Below are positions 36,562 through 44,598 of a DNA stretch of 64,000 nucleotides, piece after piece (the stretch's first letter is position 1; each line of letters starts with the position of its first letter). A program made the position numbers and the translations under genes. Under the pieces are notes generated by a model. It had not been told where the DNA came from, did not search any database, and saw nothing but the letters and a program-made list of their open reading frames with translations. The stretch comes from Halorarius litoreus (GTDB lineage Archaea; Halobacteriota; Halobacteria; Halobacteriales; Haloarculaceae), in contig NZ_CP101454.1 of NCBI RefSeq assembly GCF_024362405.1, forward strand, positions 3,348,001 to 3,412,000. The letters run 5' to 3'.

Positions 36562-36672
36562 ATGGGTGTGAAAGACAGACGTTCGGAATCATGTTCTCCC
36601 CACAACGCACTGTTCGTACACTCTCATGAAACGGAGTTGGACAGTTTGGCCGTTTTGGGTGGTTGCCCGTGA
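36562..36672 (+). CDS. Possible 36-residue leader peptide overlapping nadE
   Basis: An ATG at 36562 opens a frame of 36 codons (MGVKDRRSESC start, LAVLGGCP end) whose TGA (36670-36672) overlaps the GTG start of nadE (GTGA). Box-like CCTTTAGG lies at the right distance for a leaderless start. It is not acidic and has two cysteines and three histidines. The overlap would couple nadE translation to translation of this peptide. It may be an attenuator or a simple small protein. Not recognised; could also be chance. Confidence 0.45.
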   Translation: MGVKDRRSESCSPHNALFVHSHETELDSLAVLGGCP

Positions 36673-37538
36673 TCGCGACTCCCGACGAGATGCCCTCGTT
36701 CGGCTTCCGTACTGCCGAGGACGACGTCGCCGCGACCCGCGAGCAGATTACGACGTTCATCGCCAACCGGGTCGAGGACGCCGACGCCGATGGGGTCGTC
36801 GTCTGCCTCAGCGGCGGTATCGACTCGTCGGTGACCGCGGCCCTCGCGGTCGAGGCGCTCGGCCCCGAACGCGTTCGCGGGCTCGTCCTCCCCGCCCGGA
36901 AAGACGACTCGGCGGCGCAGTTCGACGCGCACCTCGTCGCCGACCGGCTCGACATCACGGCGACGACGGTCCACCTCGCTCCGATGCTCGACGCGTTCGA
37001 GGACACCGTCGCGCCGGCGGTCTCCCCCGAGGCTGACAAGCTCGCACGGGGGAACGCGCTCGCCAGGATGCGGGCGACGACCGCGTACTACGCGGCGAAC
37101 AGCCGAAACCTGCTCGTCTGCGGGACGACCAACCGCACCGAGTGGCTGCTCGGCTACTTCACGAAGTACGGCGACGGTGCTGCCGATATCCGCCCGCTCG
37201 CCGACCGCTACAAGACCGAGGTCCGCGCGCTCGCTGCCCACCTCGACGTTCCGAGAGACATCCGAGAGAAGCCCCCGAGCGCGGGACTGTGGCGAGACCA
37301 GACCGACGCGGAGGAGCTGGGGGCGCCGTACAGCCTCATCGACTGCATCCTCACGAAGCTCGTCGACGAGGATCTCGGCGTCGAGGGGGCCGCCGCCGAA
37401 CTCGGTGTGAGCGTCGACCGTGTCGAACGCTACGCCGACATGCATCTCGCGGCCAAACACAAGCGCGACGCGGTGCCGACGCCGTCGACCGGGGACAGCG
37501 ACACGGGGCTGTTCCACGAGCTGGAATCGCAGTTCTGA
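36669..37538 (+). CDS. nadE: NAD+ synthetase
   Basis: Last step of NAD synthesis: amidation of deamido-NAD using ATP and ammonia. The 289-residue protein has the PP-loop CLSGGIDSSVTAALA near residue 47, LPARKDDSA near 79, CGTTNRTEWLLGYFTKYGDGAADIRPLADRYKTEV split across 157-190, and EKPPSAGLW near 204. No glutaminase domain, so ammonia-dependent. The start is uncertain: GTG 36669 (used here, overlapping the leader ORF stop), TTG 36663 or ATG 36693 are all in frame. Monocistronic apart from the leader ORF. Confidence 0.94.
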   Translation: MIATPDEMPSFGFRTAEDDVAATREQITTFIANRVEDADADGVVVCLSGGIDSSVTAALAVEALGPERVRGLVLPARKDDSAAQFDAHLVADRLDITATTVHLAPMLDAFEDTVAPAVSPEADKLARGNALARMRATTAYYAANSRNLLVCGTTNRTEWLLGYFTKYGDGAADIRPLADRYKTEVRALAAHLDVPRDIREKPPSAGLWRDQTDAEELGAPYSLIDCILTKLVDEDLGVEGAAAELGVSVDRVERYADMHLAAKHKRDAVPTPSTGDSDTGLFHELESQF

Positions 37539-37707
37539 GCGCCCAACGCGGCCTTACCGGCGACTGCATCGAGCTTACCGGTAACCGTCAGACCACTCAC
37601 GACCGACGACACCGTCGTGCCAACTGTCCACGAAATTCTGCCTTAGCACGCGTCGAGTGGCGAATACCTCGCGGGTAACGAAGCTGTCAGCCGTCGAACG
37701 CTGTTCG

Positions 37708-38538
37708 ATGTCGTACGACGACCAACCCCGACGAACGTACAGCCCGAACCGACGAACCGTCCTCGCAGCACTCGGTGCCGGGGGGGCTGCCGCAGCGGTC
37801 GGAACCGCGGGTGCCCGACGCTCGGTAGTGACACAGGAGGACGACGGTGCAGACGACGGCGACACACAACCAACCGGAGCGACGGTCCACGACGTCGAGA
37901 TGCTCATCGGCGGCCCGCCGACGAACCCCGAGCGTCCCGCGGACTTCTTCTTCCAGCCTACGGGCCTCCACGTGCAGCCGGGTGACGTGCTTCGAGTCCG
38001 GGCGTCGACTCCTGACCACACCATCGTCACCTACCACCCAGCGTTCGGGATGCAGCGTCGCGTCCCGACCGGCGTGGACCCGATCTCGTCGCCCGTCCTG
38101 GGCTGGGACCCCGCGACCATCCCCGGTGACATGATCGACCCACCCGGTGAGGGTGGTGAATCAGAGAGCGGGGACGAGGGCGAGGACGGGATGGGAACGG
38201 ATTCGGAGACCGACGAGGAGTCCCCCACCCCGACACTCCGGCCACAGGAGTTCCTGTTCACCGTGCGAACTCCCGGCGTATACGATTTCCTCTGTTCACC
38301 CCACGAGGCGTTCGGGATGGCGATGCGGCTCGTCGTCGGAGACGTGACCGACGCCCCGTTCGAGACGAGCGACCCGTCGGCGCTCGCGGAGCCGCGCGCC
38401 GGGCCGGTCGGACTCGCGCGCGTCACGCTCACCGACCCGGCGCTCGAACCGGCTGCCATCGTCGAGGCAGGGACAGTGCTGTGGGAGGACCTGGAGTCGG
38501 TAAGCGGTGGAGCGGGAGGCGAATCGTCGAGCGAGTGA
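37708..38538 (+). CDS. Tat-exported cupredoxin (halocyanin-type)
   Basis: A 276-residue protein. A Tat signal (RRTVLAALGAGGAAAAVG) spans about residues 16-35. The body is a type-1 copper domain with ligands His in PDHTIV near 113 and Cys, His and Met in FLCSPHEAFGM near 208-218. A Gly/Asp/Glu/Ser/Thr-rich insert of about 40 residues separates the halves. No lipobox, so probably released or held by another anchor. Role in electron transfer is inferred. The start ATG 37708 is preferred over GTG 37657, which lacks a promoter and adds 17 residues before the Tat signal. Confidence 0.85.
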   Translation: MSYDDQPRRTYSPNRRTVLAALGAGGAAAAVGTAGARRSVVTQEDDGADDGDTQPTGATVHDVEMLIGGPPTNPERPADFFFQPTGLHVQPGDVLRVRASTPDHTIVTYHPAFGMQRRVPTGVDPISSPVLGWDPATIPGDMIDPPGEGGESESGDEGEDGMGTDSETDEESPTPTLRPQEFLFTVRTPGVYDFLCSPHEAFGMAMRLVVGDVTDAPFETSDPSALAEPRAGPVGLARVTLTDPALEPAAIVEAGTVLWEDLESVSGGAGGESSSE

Positions 38539-38586
38539 CCGCCGGTAGCGGTCGTTTTTTCCCGAGCGGGCGTGTGGCTACGGTCG

Positions 38587-39555
38587 ATGAAAGCAGTTCA
38601 GGTGACGGAGTACGGTGACAGCTCGAACATCGAGGTCGTCGACGTCGAGAAGCCGGAGCCCGGCACGGGCGAGGTCCGCATCGAGGTGGAGGCCGCGGGC
38701 ATCAACTTCGCGGACATCATGCAGCGACGCGGCCACTACCACGGTGGCCCCGAGGCGCCGTACATCGCGGGCCTGGAGGTCGCAGGCGTCGTCGACGCCG
38801 TCGGGGAGGGCGTCGGCCGCGAGGTGGGCGACGAGGTCATCTCGATGGTCGGCGTCGGGGGCTACGCCGAGTACGCCATCGGTGACGCGCGCGGGCTGCT
38901 CGACATCCCCGAGGGCCTGAGCTTCGAGGAAGCCGCCGGCGTCCCGGTCCAGTATCTCACTGCGCACAACTGTCTCCACGAGTGGGGTGGGCTCGAAGCG
39001 GGCGAATCCGTCCTCATCCACGCTGCCGCGGGTGGAGTCGGGACCGCCGCCGTCCAGCTCGCACGCGAAGCCGGTGCCGAGGTGTTCGGCACGGCCTCCA
39101 CCCAGGAGAAGCTCGATACTGCGGCGGAACTCGGCTGTGACCACCCCATCAACTACACCGAGGAGGACTTCGTCGAGGTCGTCAAGGAGGAGACCGACTA
39201 CGGCGTCGACCTCGTGCTGGACGGCATCGGCGGCGAGACGACCGAGCGGTCGGTCGACGCGCTCCAGGACTTCGGCCGGATGGTGTCGTTCGGTGCGGCA
39301 TCGGGGACCCCTGGCCGGCCCCCGACAGACCGGCTCCTGTTCGGCAACAAGTCGGTCATCGGTTACCACCTCGGGATGGCGATCGAGCGCCAGCCGATGA
39401 AGGTGATGGGCGCCGTCCCGCAGCTGACCCAGATGCTCGCCGACGGCACGCTCGAAGTGCAGGTCGGCCACACGTTCGACCTCGAAGCGGCCGCCGAGGC
39501 CCACGAGTTCATCGAGGCGCGGAAGTCACAGGGGAAGGTCGTCCTCGTTCCCTGA
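38587..39555 (+). CDS. Quinone oxidoreductase-like MDR protein (zinc-free)
   Basis: A 322-residue zinc-independent medium-chain dehydrogenase: MKAVQVTEYG start, AAGINFADIMQRRGHY near residue 37, PVQYLTAHNCL near 122, VLIHAAAGGVGTAAVQLA near 143, and DLVLDGIGGETTERS near 205. It fits NADPH:quinone reductase/zeta-crystallin. Acts in the cytoplasm. Convergent with a metallo-beta-lactamase gene: its stop TGA (39553-39555) directly abuts that stop (starting at 39556). Confidence 0.9.
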   Translation: MKAVQVTEYGDSSNIEVVDVEKPEPGTGEVRIEVEAAGINFADIMQRRGHYHGGPEAPYIAGLEVAGVVDAVGEGVGREVGDEVISMVGVGGYAEYAIGDARGLLDIPEGLSFEEAAGVPVQYLTAHNCLHEWGGLEAGESVLIHAAAGGVGTAAVQLAREAGAEVFGTASTQEKLDTAAELGCDHPINYTEEDFVEVVKEETDYGVDLVLDGIGGETTERSVDALQDFGRMVSFGAASGTPGRPPTDRLLFGNKSVIGYHLGMAIERQPMKVMGAVPQLTQMLADGTLEVQVGHTFDLEAAAEAHEFIEARKSQGKVVLVP

Positions 39556-40497
39556 CTAGGCGAGTTCGTAGTAGCGGACACCCTCGTCGACGCGGAACGT
39601 CGCACGACCCCGGTCGGTGAGGTAGCCGAGTGCCCCTACCGTCTCGAAGAACGTGTAGTCGTATCGCTCCTCGGTACGGGCGTCCTCTACGTCGAGCGGC
39701 GTCGCCGGTTCGAGGTCGGCCAACGTCTCGGCGGTCTCCGACACCAGCGTGTCGAGGTCCGCGACCGAGCGTTCGACGACCCCCTCGAAGTCCTCGAAGA
39801 CAGGGCCGTGGCCCGGATACACCGTCTCGAACGACCGGCCTCGCAGCCGGCGGTAGCCCTCGTAGAACTCCGAGACGGCGTCGAACACGCCGTCGTCGAG
39901 CCCGACGTTCAGCGCCGCGGCCCGGAACGGCTCGATGACCTGGTCGCCGGCGAACAGCGCGGTCTCGGCGGCGAAACAGGCGTGGTCGCGCTGGTGGCCC
40001 GGCGTGTGGACGGTCTCGAACGTCCAGTCACCGGCTTCGAACACCTGTCCAGGTTCCAGCGGCACATCGACGCACGCTGGCGGAAAGAACTCCCGGTTGC
40101 GCTCCACCGAGTCGATGGCCTGCTCGACGTACGTGCCGACCGTCTCGTCGTCGAGCCCGGCCGCGCGGGCGTTGCGTTCGACCCGTTCGGCGAGCCGCGA
40201 GGTGTCCATCCGGAGCCGCTCCTGGACCGACCGCGGGGTGTAGATTCTCGGGTCGGCGGCCTCGACGAGCCGCCCCACGAGGCCGTCGTGGTCGGTGTGC
40301 GGATGGGTCACGAGCACGTGGTCGATGTCGGCAGGCTGGTAGCCGAGGTCTTCGAGCCCGTCGGTCAGTTCACCCCAGCCGCGGTCGCCGGGCGCGCCGG
40401 CGTCCACGAGCACGGGTTCGTCGCCCGGCAGCAGGTACGCGGCGACGTGCCAGGGCGGCCAGTCGATTTCGAACTCGATGCGGTGTACGTCCGTCAT
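39556..40497 (-). CDS. Metallo-beta-lactamase-fold hydrolase (paralogue)
   Basis: A 313-residue paralogue of the protein at 24937: same IEFEIDWPPWHVAAYLL opening, zinc motif THPHTDHDGL near residue 65, PGHQRDH near 168, AGD near 188 and YPGHGP near 225. Hydrolase, probably thioesterase or lactonase-like; substrate unknown. Its ATG overlaps the stop of an MFS remnant (ATGA at 40494-40497), so it was once the second gene of an operon with that transporter. Its present promoter is not obvious. Confidence 0.88.
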   Translation of the reverse strand: MTDVHRIEFEIDWPPWHVAAYLLPGDEPVLVDAGAPGDRGWGELTDGLEDLGYQPADIDHVLVTHPHTDHDGLVGRLVEAADPRIYTPRSVQERLRMDTSRLAERVERNARAAGLDDETVGTYVEQAIDSVERNREFFPPACVDVPLEPGQVFEAGDWTFETVHTPGHQRDHACFAAETALFAGDQVIEPFRAAALNVGLDDGVFDAVSEFYEGYRRLRGRSFETVYPGHGPVFEDFEGVVERSVADLDTLVSETAETLADLEPATPLDVEDARTEERYDYTFFETVGALGYLTDRGRATFRVDEGVRYYELA

Positions 40498-40760
40498 GTG
40501 TCAGGGGAGGCGAGCAGCGTTGCGTTCACGAGCAGGAGACATGCCACCGCCACGAAGGCACTCACCGAATAGGTAACGGTGAAGCCGACGGCGTCCACCG
40601 CAGGGAGCGCAAGTAAGGGGCCGAGCGACAGCCCCACGTCGCCGAACACGTTGTAGAGCCCGCCCAGTTTCCCGACGTCGTCAGCGGGGGAGAGGTCCCC
40701 GAGCGTCGCCAGCAGCGCCGGCCCCGCCCCGCCAGTGCCGAGTCGAAGAAGACTAATCGC
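40494..40760 (-). pseudogene. Truncated MFS transporter, C-terminal remnant
   Basis: The minus-strand frame from 40760 to the TGA at 40494-40496 encodes 88 residues with the C-terminal half-pattern of a major facilitator transporter: GTGGAGPALLATLGDLSP, GGLYNVFGDVGLSLGPLL and a final membrane helix AFVAVACLLLVNATLL. A TAA at 40761-40763 closes the frame upstream, and no matching N-terminal part is found in the adjoining sequence. The remainder of about 300 residues is missing. Codon usage and GC match the chromosome, unlike the block to its right. Confidence 0.75.
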
Positions 40761-40779
40761 TTAGCCGACCACTACGTGT

Positions 40780-42024
40780 TCAGGGGTCACCGAGTCCTAT
40801 CAGGCCGAGAAAGAGGTCCCGAGCCCACCGGAAATTGTCTGGATTCTGCACACGACGGAGCTGTATTCTGACCGTCGTTCCGGCCGTCGTCTCGACGCTG
40901 AGTGATCCCCCGGACTGCAGCACGACCCAGTAAACGAGCCATAGCCCCAGTCCCTGCCCGTGGCTCAGTTGCGTCTCCTGCTCGCCGGACAGAACCTTTT
41001 GCTCGAGCAGCGAGAGCCCTGGCCCGTCATCGGCGACCGAAATCGTACACCGATTCCCCTCATTCGTCTGCACCGTCACTTCGACGGATGGGTCGGGGCC
41101 TCCGTGTTCGATAGCGTTCGACACGAGTTCGCGTAGCGCCGTCTGAAAATGCGTGGACGCCACACAGTAACACTGCTCGGGAGCCGTGACCGAGATGGTT
41201 GCGTCTGGAGACTCCTCTGCGACCGCCTCGGCGGTGCTCTGGACGACGGGCACTACGTTTTCGACTGTGGGTGGTGTCTCATCGCTGACGACCGTTTCAA
41301 GTTGGCGCGCCTTCTGACCCATCTCCACGGCGTCGGTGGCCAAATCATGGATTCGGTCGACAAGCTGCTTATTGGCGCCGTCGAGTCGCTTGCTAAGTAT
41401 CTCGGCGTACCCTGTGATGATGTTCATATCGTTCGCTAAGTTGTGGCGAAGCACACGGTTTTGGACTGCGAGTAGTTTGTCTCGGCTGGTGAGCCGATGG
41501 CTGTAGCCTTCGGCGGCTAACTCTGTTCCGATAATCGACGCCAGGAGTTCGACGAAGGCGCGTTCGGCCGCGGAGAACGTGCGGTCGTGGGCGGTACGTG
41601 AGACGAAACAGAGCGTACCGAACGTCTCACCTGAAACCGTAATCGTCGTCCCCACATAGCATTGGAGGCCGTGGCGGACCGTCGCTGGGTCGTTACCCCA
41701 CCCTTCCTCCTCGCTGTTTGCGATAGCGAGTGGAGTGTCGAGATCGAGAGTCCGACGGCAGAACGTCGTCGCGTGCTCGTGGACGTCACCGACTGCCACG
41801 AGGTCTGTCGCTGGTCCCGCGCTGGCGAGGACGTAGTGCTCGCCTCGCTCTAAGTCGACGCGCTTGATGTGGCCGTTTTCGACGCCAAGGTATGTACATC
41901 CAAGCTCAAGGTAACGGTCGAACTTCTCGGCCACTGAGAGCTCTGACGAGTTGCGCACGTTGTATAATTCACGGCGATATTTCGCGTCCTCACTCCCCCC
42001 ATTTATTCCCCCTGTGATAGTCAT
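40780..42024 (-). CDS. GAF-domain sensor histidine kinase
   Basis: A 414-residue cytoplasmic kinase without membrane segments. Residues about 25-180 are a GAF domain (TFCRRTLDLDTPLAI, LQCYVGTTITVSGETFGTLCF). The dimerisation helix holds the phospho-His in NRVLRHNLANDMNI near 200. The ATPase domain has ELVSNAIEHGG near 300 and DDGPG and HGQGLGLWLV near 335-370. The ATG ending at 42024 is preferred over an upstream ATG at 42207 because TATA-like TTTATC (42043-42048) lies 19-24 bases before it. No response regulator adjacent. Lower GC than neighbours. Confidence 0.87.
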   Translation of the reverse strand: MTITGGINGGSEDAKYRRELYNVRNSSELSVAEKFDRYLELGCTYLGVENGHIKRVDLERGEHYVLASAGPATDLVAVGDVHEHATTFCRRTLDLDTPLAIANSEEEGWGNDPATVRHGLQCYVGTTITVSGETFGTLCFVSRTAHDRTFSAAERAFVELLASIIGTELAAEGYSHRLTSRDKLLAVQNRVLRHNLANDMNIITGYAEILSKRLDGANKQLVDRIHDLATDAVEMGQKARQLETVVSDETPPTVENVVPVVQSTAEAVAEESPDATISVTAPEQCYCVASTHFQTALRELVSNAIEHGGPDPSVEVTVQTNEGNRCTISVADDGPGLSLLEQKVLSGEQETQLSHGQGLGLWLVYWVVLQSGGSLSVETTAGTTVRIQLRRVQNPDNFRWARDLFLGLIGLGDP

Positions 42025-42359
42025 ATATTCGAGTGGACCATTGATAAACATTAGGTGCACAAACATGAGTTTCTGCATCAATGGGACCTCTATTGCCTGG
42101 ATCGGGATGGGTCGCTCGCAATAAACACGTACTGACGGTTCTGTTGAAATTATCAATCGGTGATATGTTTCAGAACTCGTACTGGATACAGCACGTGAGT
42201 CGGTCATGAATGAGTAGTCGTAACGAGCTGATTGGAGCGATCAATACAGTGTAGAGATGTACCATGACTCCCCCACGTAATGCACTGACCAGGGGTGGCG
42301 GACTGTGGGTGTCGCTACTGGGGTGGGTAGCGTGAAATACAGGGCGTAGAGTGCTCCGA

Positions 42360-42998
42360 TTAGAGCGGTGCGTCAAACCTCGGGCCAGCGGGCTCCCGTC
42401 GGAGACGGACCACATGAGCGACGGCGAGCGACGTCATCAGCGTCAAGAAGACGCCGATGGCAACAAGGGTTGCCAGTGGACTCACGACGCTCCCCGCCAG
42501 CAGGAGGAGCCACCCGACGCCCAGGGAGCCGAGATAGTACATCGGCCACTGGTCCCCTGTTGTGTCGGTGGGCTGGAGGTAGGGGGCCGTGTGAACCGCG
42601 TGCGGCCCGAGTTCGATGATCCCTCGATCTTTGTTGTACTCGATGAAGCTCAGATCGTCCATCTTCGGGAGATGTCCCTGGTACAGGCCAACGTACACCC
42701 GTTTCCGCTCTTGCGAGCTGAGTTGAGCCACCGGTTTGTCGTTCTCGATGGCTGCGACGTACTCCGAGAGCTCACGGAGGCTCACGGGCCCGTCCTGTTC
42801 AGCGAGAAACCAGAGAACATGGCGTCGGCGCTCGTTTGACAAGATCCCGAAGACGTTGTCGAGCGAAATGGGCAGCTCATCGGGACCCCCACGCTCTGGC
42901 TGTTGGTGTTCGGTCGATTCAGTACGTGAGGCGTACTCTGTCTCGTCCCGTTGTAGCTGCGTGAGTAGGTTGGGTGTGGTGTCAGACGACATTTGCAT
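42360..42998 (-). CDS. Winged-helix membrane protein (DUF7344-like)
   Basis: A 212-residue protein. Residues about 42-130 form a winged-helix domain of the haloarchaeal type (VFGILSNERRRHVLWFLAEQ, then VSLRELSEYVAAIE, and ERKRVYVGLYQGHLPKMDDL). Two membrane segments follow at about 148-165 and 170-190. This layout is recurrent in haloarchaea and presumed regulatory. Start may be Met1 (42998) or Met3. Sits with the kinase in the lower-GC block, 335 bases away from it. Confidence 0.78.
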   Translation of the reverse strand: MQMSSDTTPNLLTQLQRDETEYASRTESTEHQQPERGGPDELPISLDNVFGILSNERRRHVLWFLAEQDGPVSLRELSEYVAAIENDKPVAQLSSQERKRVYVGLYQGHLPKMDDLSFIEYNKDRGIIELGPHAVHTAPYLQPTDTTGDQWPMYYLGSLGVGWLLLLAGSVVSPLATLVAIGVFLTLMTSLAVAHVVRLRREPAGPRFDAPL

Positions 42999-43140
42999 CT
43001 CCGGGTTCGGTTCTCGCTTGTTACCGCTCGATCCCCCCAGTTCCAGACCAGTACTGCGTATACACCGGCTATCTCGGCCCAGTCGTCGTGTCTGGAGTCT
43101 CGCTGTGGACGTCTCAGCCAGCCGTCAGTATGGATGTTGG

Positions 43141-43629
43141 CTAGGCTTTCTCGGGTGGCTCCAGCGAGTAGGCCACGGAGGTTAGAAGTAAGGTGTGCCC
43201 AGAGCCAAGTAAACCAGCAGCATTTTCATCGTGATGTGGGTTTTGATTACGAGGGTGACAGACGTCTACCTCGGGTCGGCCGACAACGACGTCTCTCGAA
43301 CCAACCGCGTCCCAGTCCATCAGCTTCAGAGAATGATGACGGGTGTCAGCACGAAGAGACGACTCCGGAGACGAAGGGGAGTGTGGGGGTGGGAGGGTTG
43401 GGGTTGAAATGGGTTCCCAGGCTAACTGCTTCTCCCCGTGTACCCTACCACTGTCCCTCGATAAAGCAGTAGTTTCCGAGTACACACCATCGAGGAGTAG
43501 CCATGCAATAAGCGATCCGGCAGGATATACGTATTCTTTTTCGTGTCGTAGTACTGCCGCCATTCCAGCGATATCAGGTGGCATCCACCGATAGATCAGC
43601 CACACACCACCGGCTGAATCACGGGCCAC
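43141..43629 (-). CDS. Doubtful open reading frame (162 aa)
   Basis: Begins with GTG ending at 43629. The first 65 residues look protein-like, with a hydrophobic segment SLIAWLLLDGVY near 37 and MPPDIAGMAAVLRHEKEYVYPAG before it. The rest is Pro/Ser-rich and lacks the acidic bias of haloarchaeal proteins, and third-position G/C preference is weak. It may be a decayed gene whose first part is still intact, or chance. No family recognised. Confidence 0.25.
   Translation of the reverse strand: MARDSAGGVWLIYRWMPPDIAGMAAVLRHEKEYVYPAGSLIAWLLLDGVYSETTALSRDSGRVHGEKQLAWEPISTPTLPPPHSPSSPESSLRADTRHHSLKLMDWDAVGSRDVVVGRPEVDVCHPRNQNPHHDENAAGLLGSGHTLLLTSVAYSLEPPEKA
43376..43403 (+). other. G-quadruplex-type sequence
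   Basis: Five runs of three to five guanines within 28 bases, separated by one to five bases (GGGG...GGGGG.GGG.GGG..GGGG), on the plus strand. In DNA or plus-strand RNA this could fold as a G-quadruplex. It lies in the low-GC stretch and antisense to the doubtful frame. Confidence 0.4.
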
Positions 43630-43741
43630 GACGTGAAATCAACCCGAAACTGGTGCTGCATCCACCATCTGAAGTATCACACCGATCCTGCCACAATCTG
43701 CGAGTTTCAACGGAGCCGTCGCAATGGAAACGAGAGTCGAG

Positions 43742-44431
43742 TCAACGTGGGAGGACGCTCGTGTCGATGACGTCCCGCCGGCCGTCGAGCAGCGCGAACC
43801 GTTCGCCGCGGCGCTGTTCCAGCCAGTAACAGAGTCGTTCGGCCCACACCAGCTTCCGGCGTTTCATCGGGTCGACCGACGGGTCGTCGAAGTCCCAGCC
43901 GACGAACCGCAGCGTGGCGGCCCCGAAGTGGTCCGCGAGGAACGCCGCACGGTCGCCGTCGGTGAACCCCCCAAAGTTCTCCACCGGTGGGGTCGGCGCG
44001 GCCTGTGTCGTCGGCAGCGTCCACTCGGGGTCGAACGTCGGGACCACGTCCCCGACAAGGTGGCGGTTGTCGCCGTGGGCGTGGGCGGCGACGGGCACGC
44101 CAGCCTCCGTGAGTGCGCGGGCGGTCTCGGGGTTCTTGTCCAGGTCCGTCACCAGCAGGTCCACGTCGATGCCGGCGTCGAGGCAGACGTCCGCGGCCGT
44201 CGACGCCGCGACGACGGCGTCAGCGTCTCGTGTCGCGTCCAGTTCCTCGGCGAGGTTCGGCCCCGCGCCACAGATGGCGACCGTCGCGCCGTTGAGGAAC
44301 GCGAGCTTGGTGTGGTCGAACGGCTCCGTGACCGAGGCGAGGAGGTCTCTGCTCGCTTCGTCGTCGGCTCGTTCGAAGCCGAAGTCGTCGAGGATTCGAC
44401 GGTACACCGGCTCCCAGGTCTCGAAGCGCAT
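43742..44431 (-). CDS. mptE: 6-hydroxymethyl-7,8-dihydropterin pyrophosphokinase, MptE-type (DUF115)
   Basis: Transfers pyrophosphate from ATP to 6-hydroxymethyl-dihydropterin in folate/methanopterin synthesis, the archaeal replacement of FolK. The 229-residue protein has the DUF115 pattern: VAICGAGPNLAEEL near residue 50, DADAVVAASTA near 70, DLLVTDLDKNPE near 88, HAHGDNRHLV near 115, and a FTDGDRAAFLADHFGA helix. It is preceded on the same strand by a dihydropteroate synthase-like gene 167 bases upstream, which fits the next pathway step. Own TATA-like AATATATTA at about 44445-44454. Confidence 0.88.
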   Translation of the reverse strand: MRFETWEPVYRRILDDFGFERADDEASRDLLASVTEPFDHTKLAFLNGATVAICGAGPNLAEELDATRDADAVVAASTAADVCLDAGIDVDLLVTDLDKNPETARALTEAGVPVAAHAHGDNRHLVGDVVPTFDPEWTLPTTQAAPTPPVENFGGFTDGDRAAFLADHFGAATLRFVGWDFDDPSVDPMKRRKLVWAERLCYWLEQRRGERFALLDGRRDVIDTSVLPR

Positions 44432-44598
44432 CGCTACGGGAGTAATATATTTCGGACCCGAAGGCCACCAAGTACCCCTACCCGGTGTGCCCTTCGGGCT
44501 TCATCGCCCCGTAGCGAGGCCTCTGGCATAAGCTTTCTCTTGGCGAACCGAGGATTCCGCGGCATCAGCCGACGACCGTCTGCCCTCCGCATGACGAT

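Larger units (their letters stand above)
42999..43741. other. 743-base low-GC stretch without a confident gene
   Basis: Between the winged-helix gene and mptE the composition is clearly lower in GC than the window average. It contains a G-rich run at 43376-43403 and one open frame of 162 codons on the minus strand (43141-43629, listed separately). No RNA gene was recognised. A single CRISPR-like palindrome at its right end (43707-43734) was noted and rejected. Confidence 0.5.

Noticed and set aside
42025-42207. A 61-residue extension of the sensor kinase
   Set aside because: It lies upstream of a TATA-like box placed correctly for the ATG ending at 42024 and shows no domain-like sequence.
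43707-43734. A CRISPR-like 28-base palindrome (GTTTC...GAAAC ends) near the mptE stop
   Set aside because: Only one copy is present, with no spacers or cas genes in the window; it is more likely a chance inverted repeat or termination signal.
40738-43735. Possible direct repeats (GAGTCGA) flanking the low-GC block
   Set aside because: Only seven bases, a very common word in this genome; not enough for target-site duplication or an attachment site.
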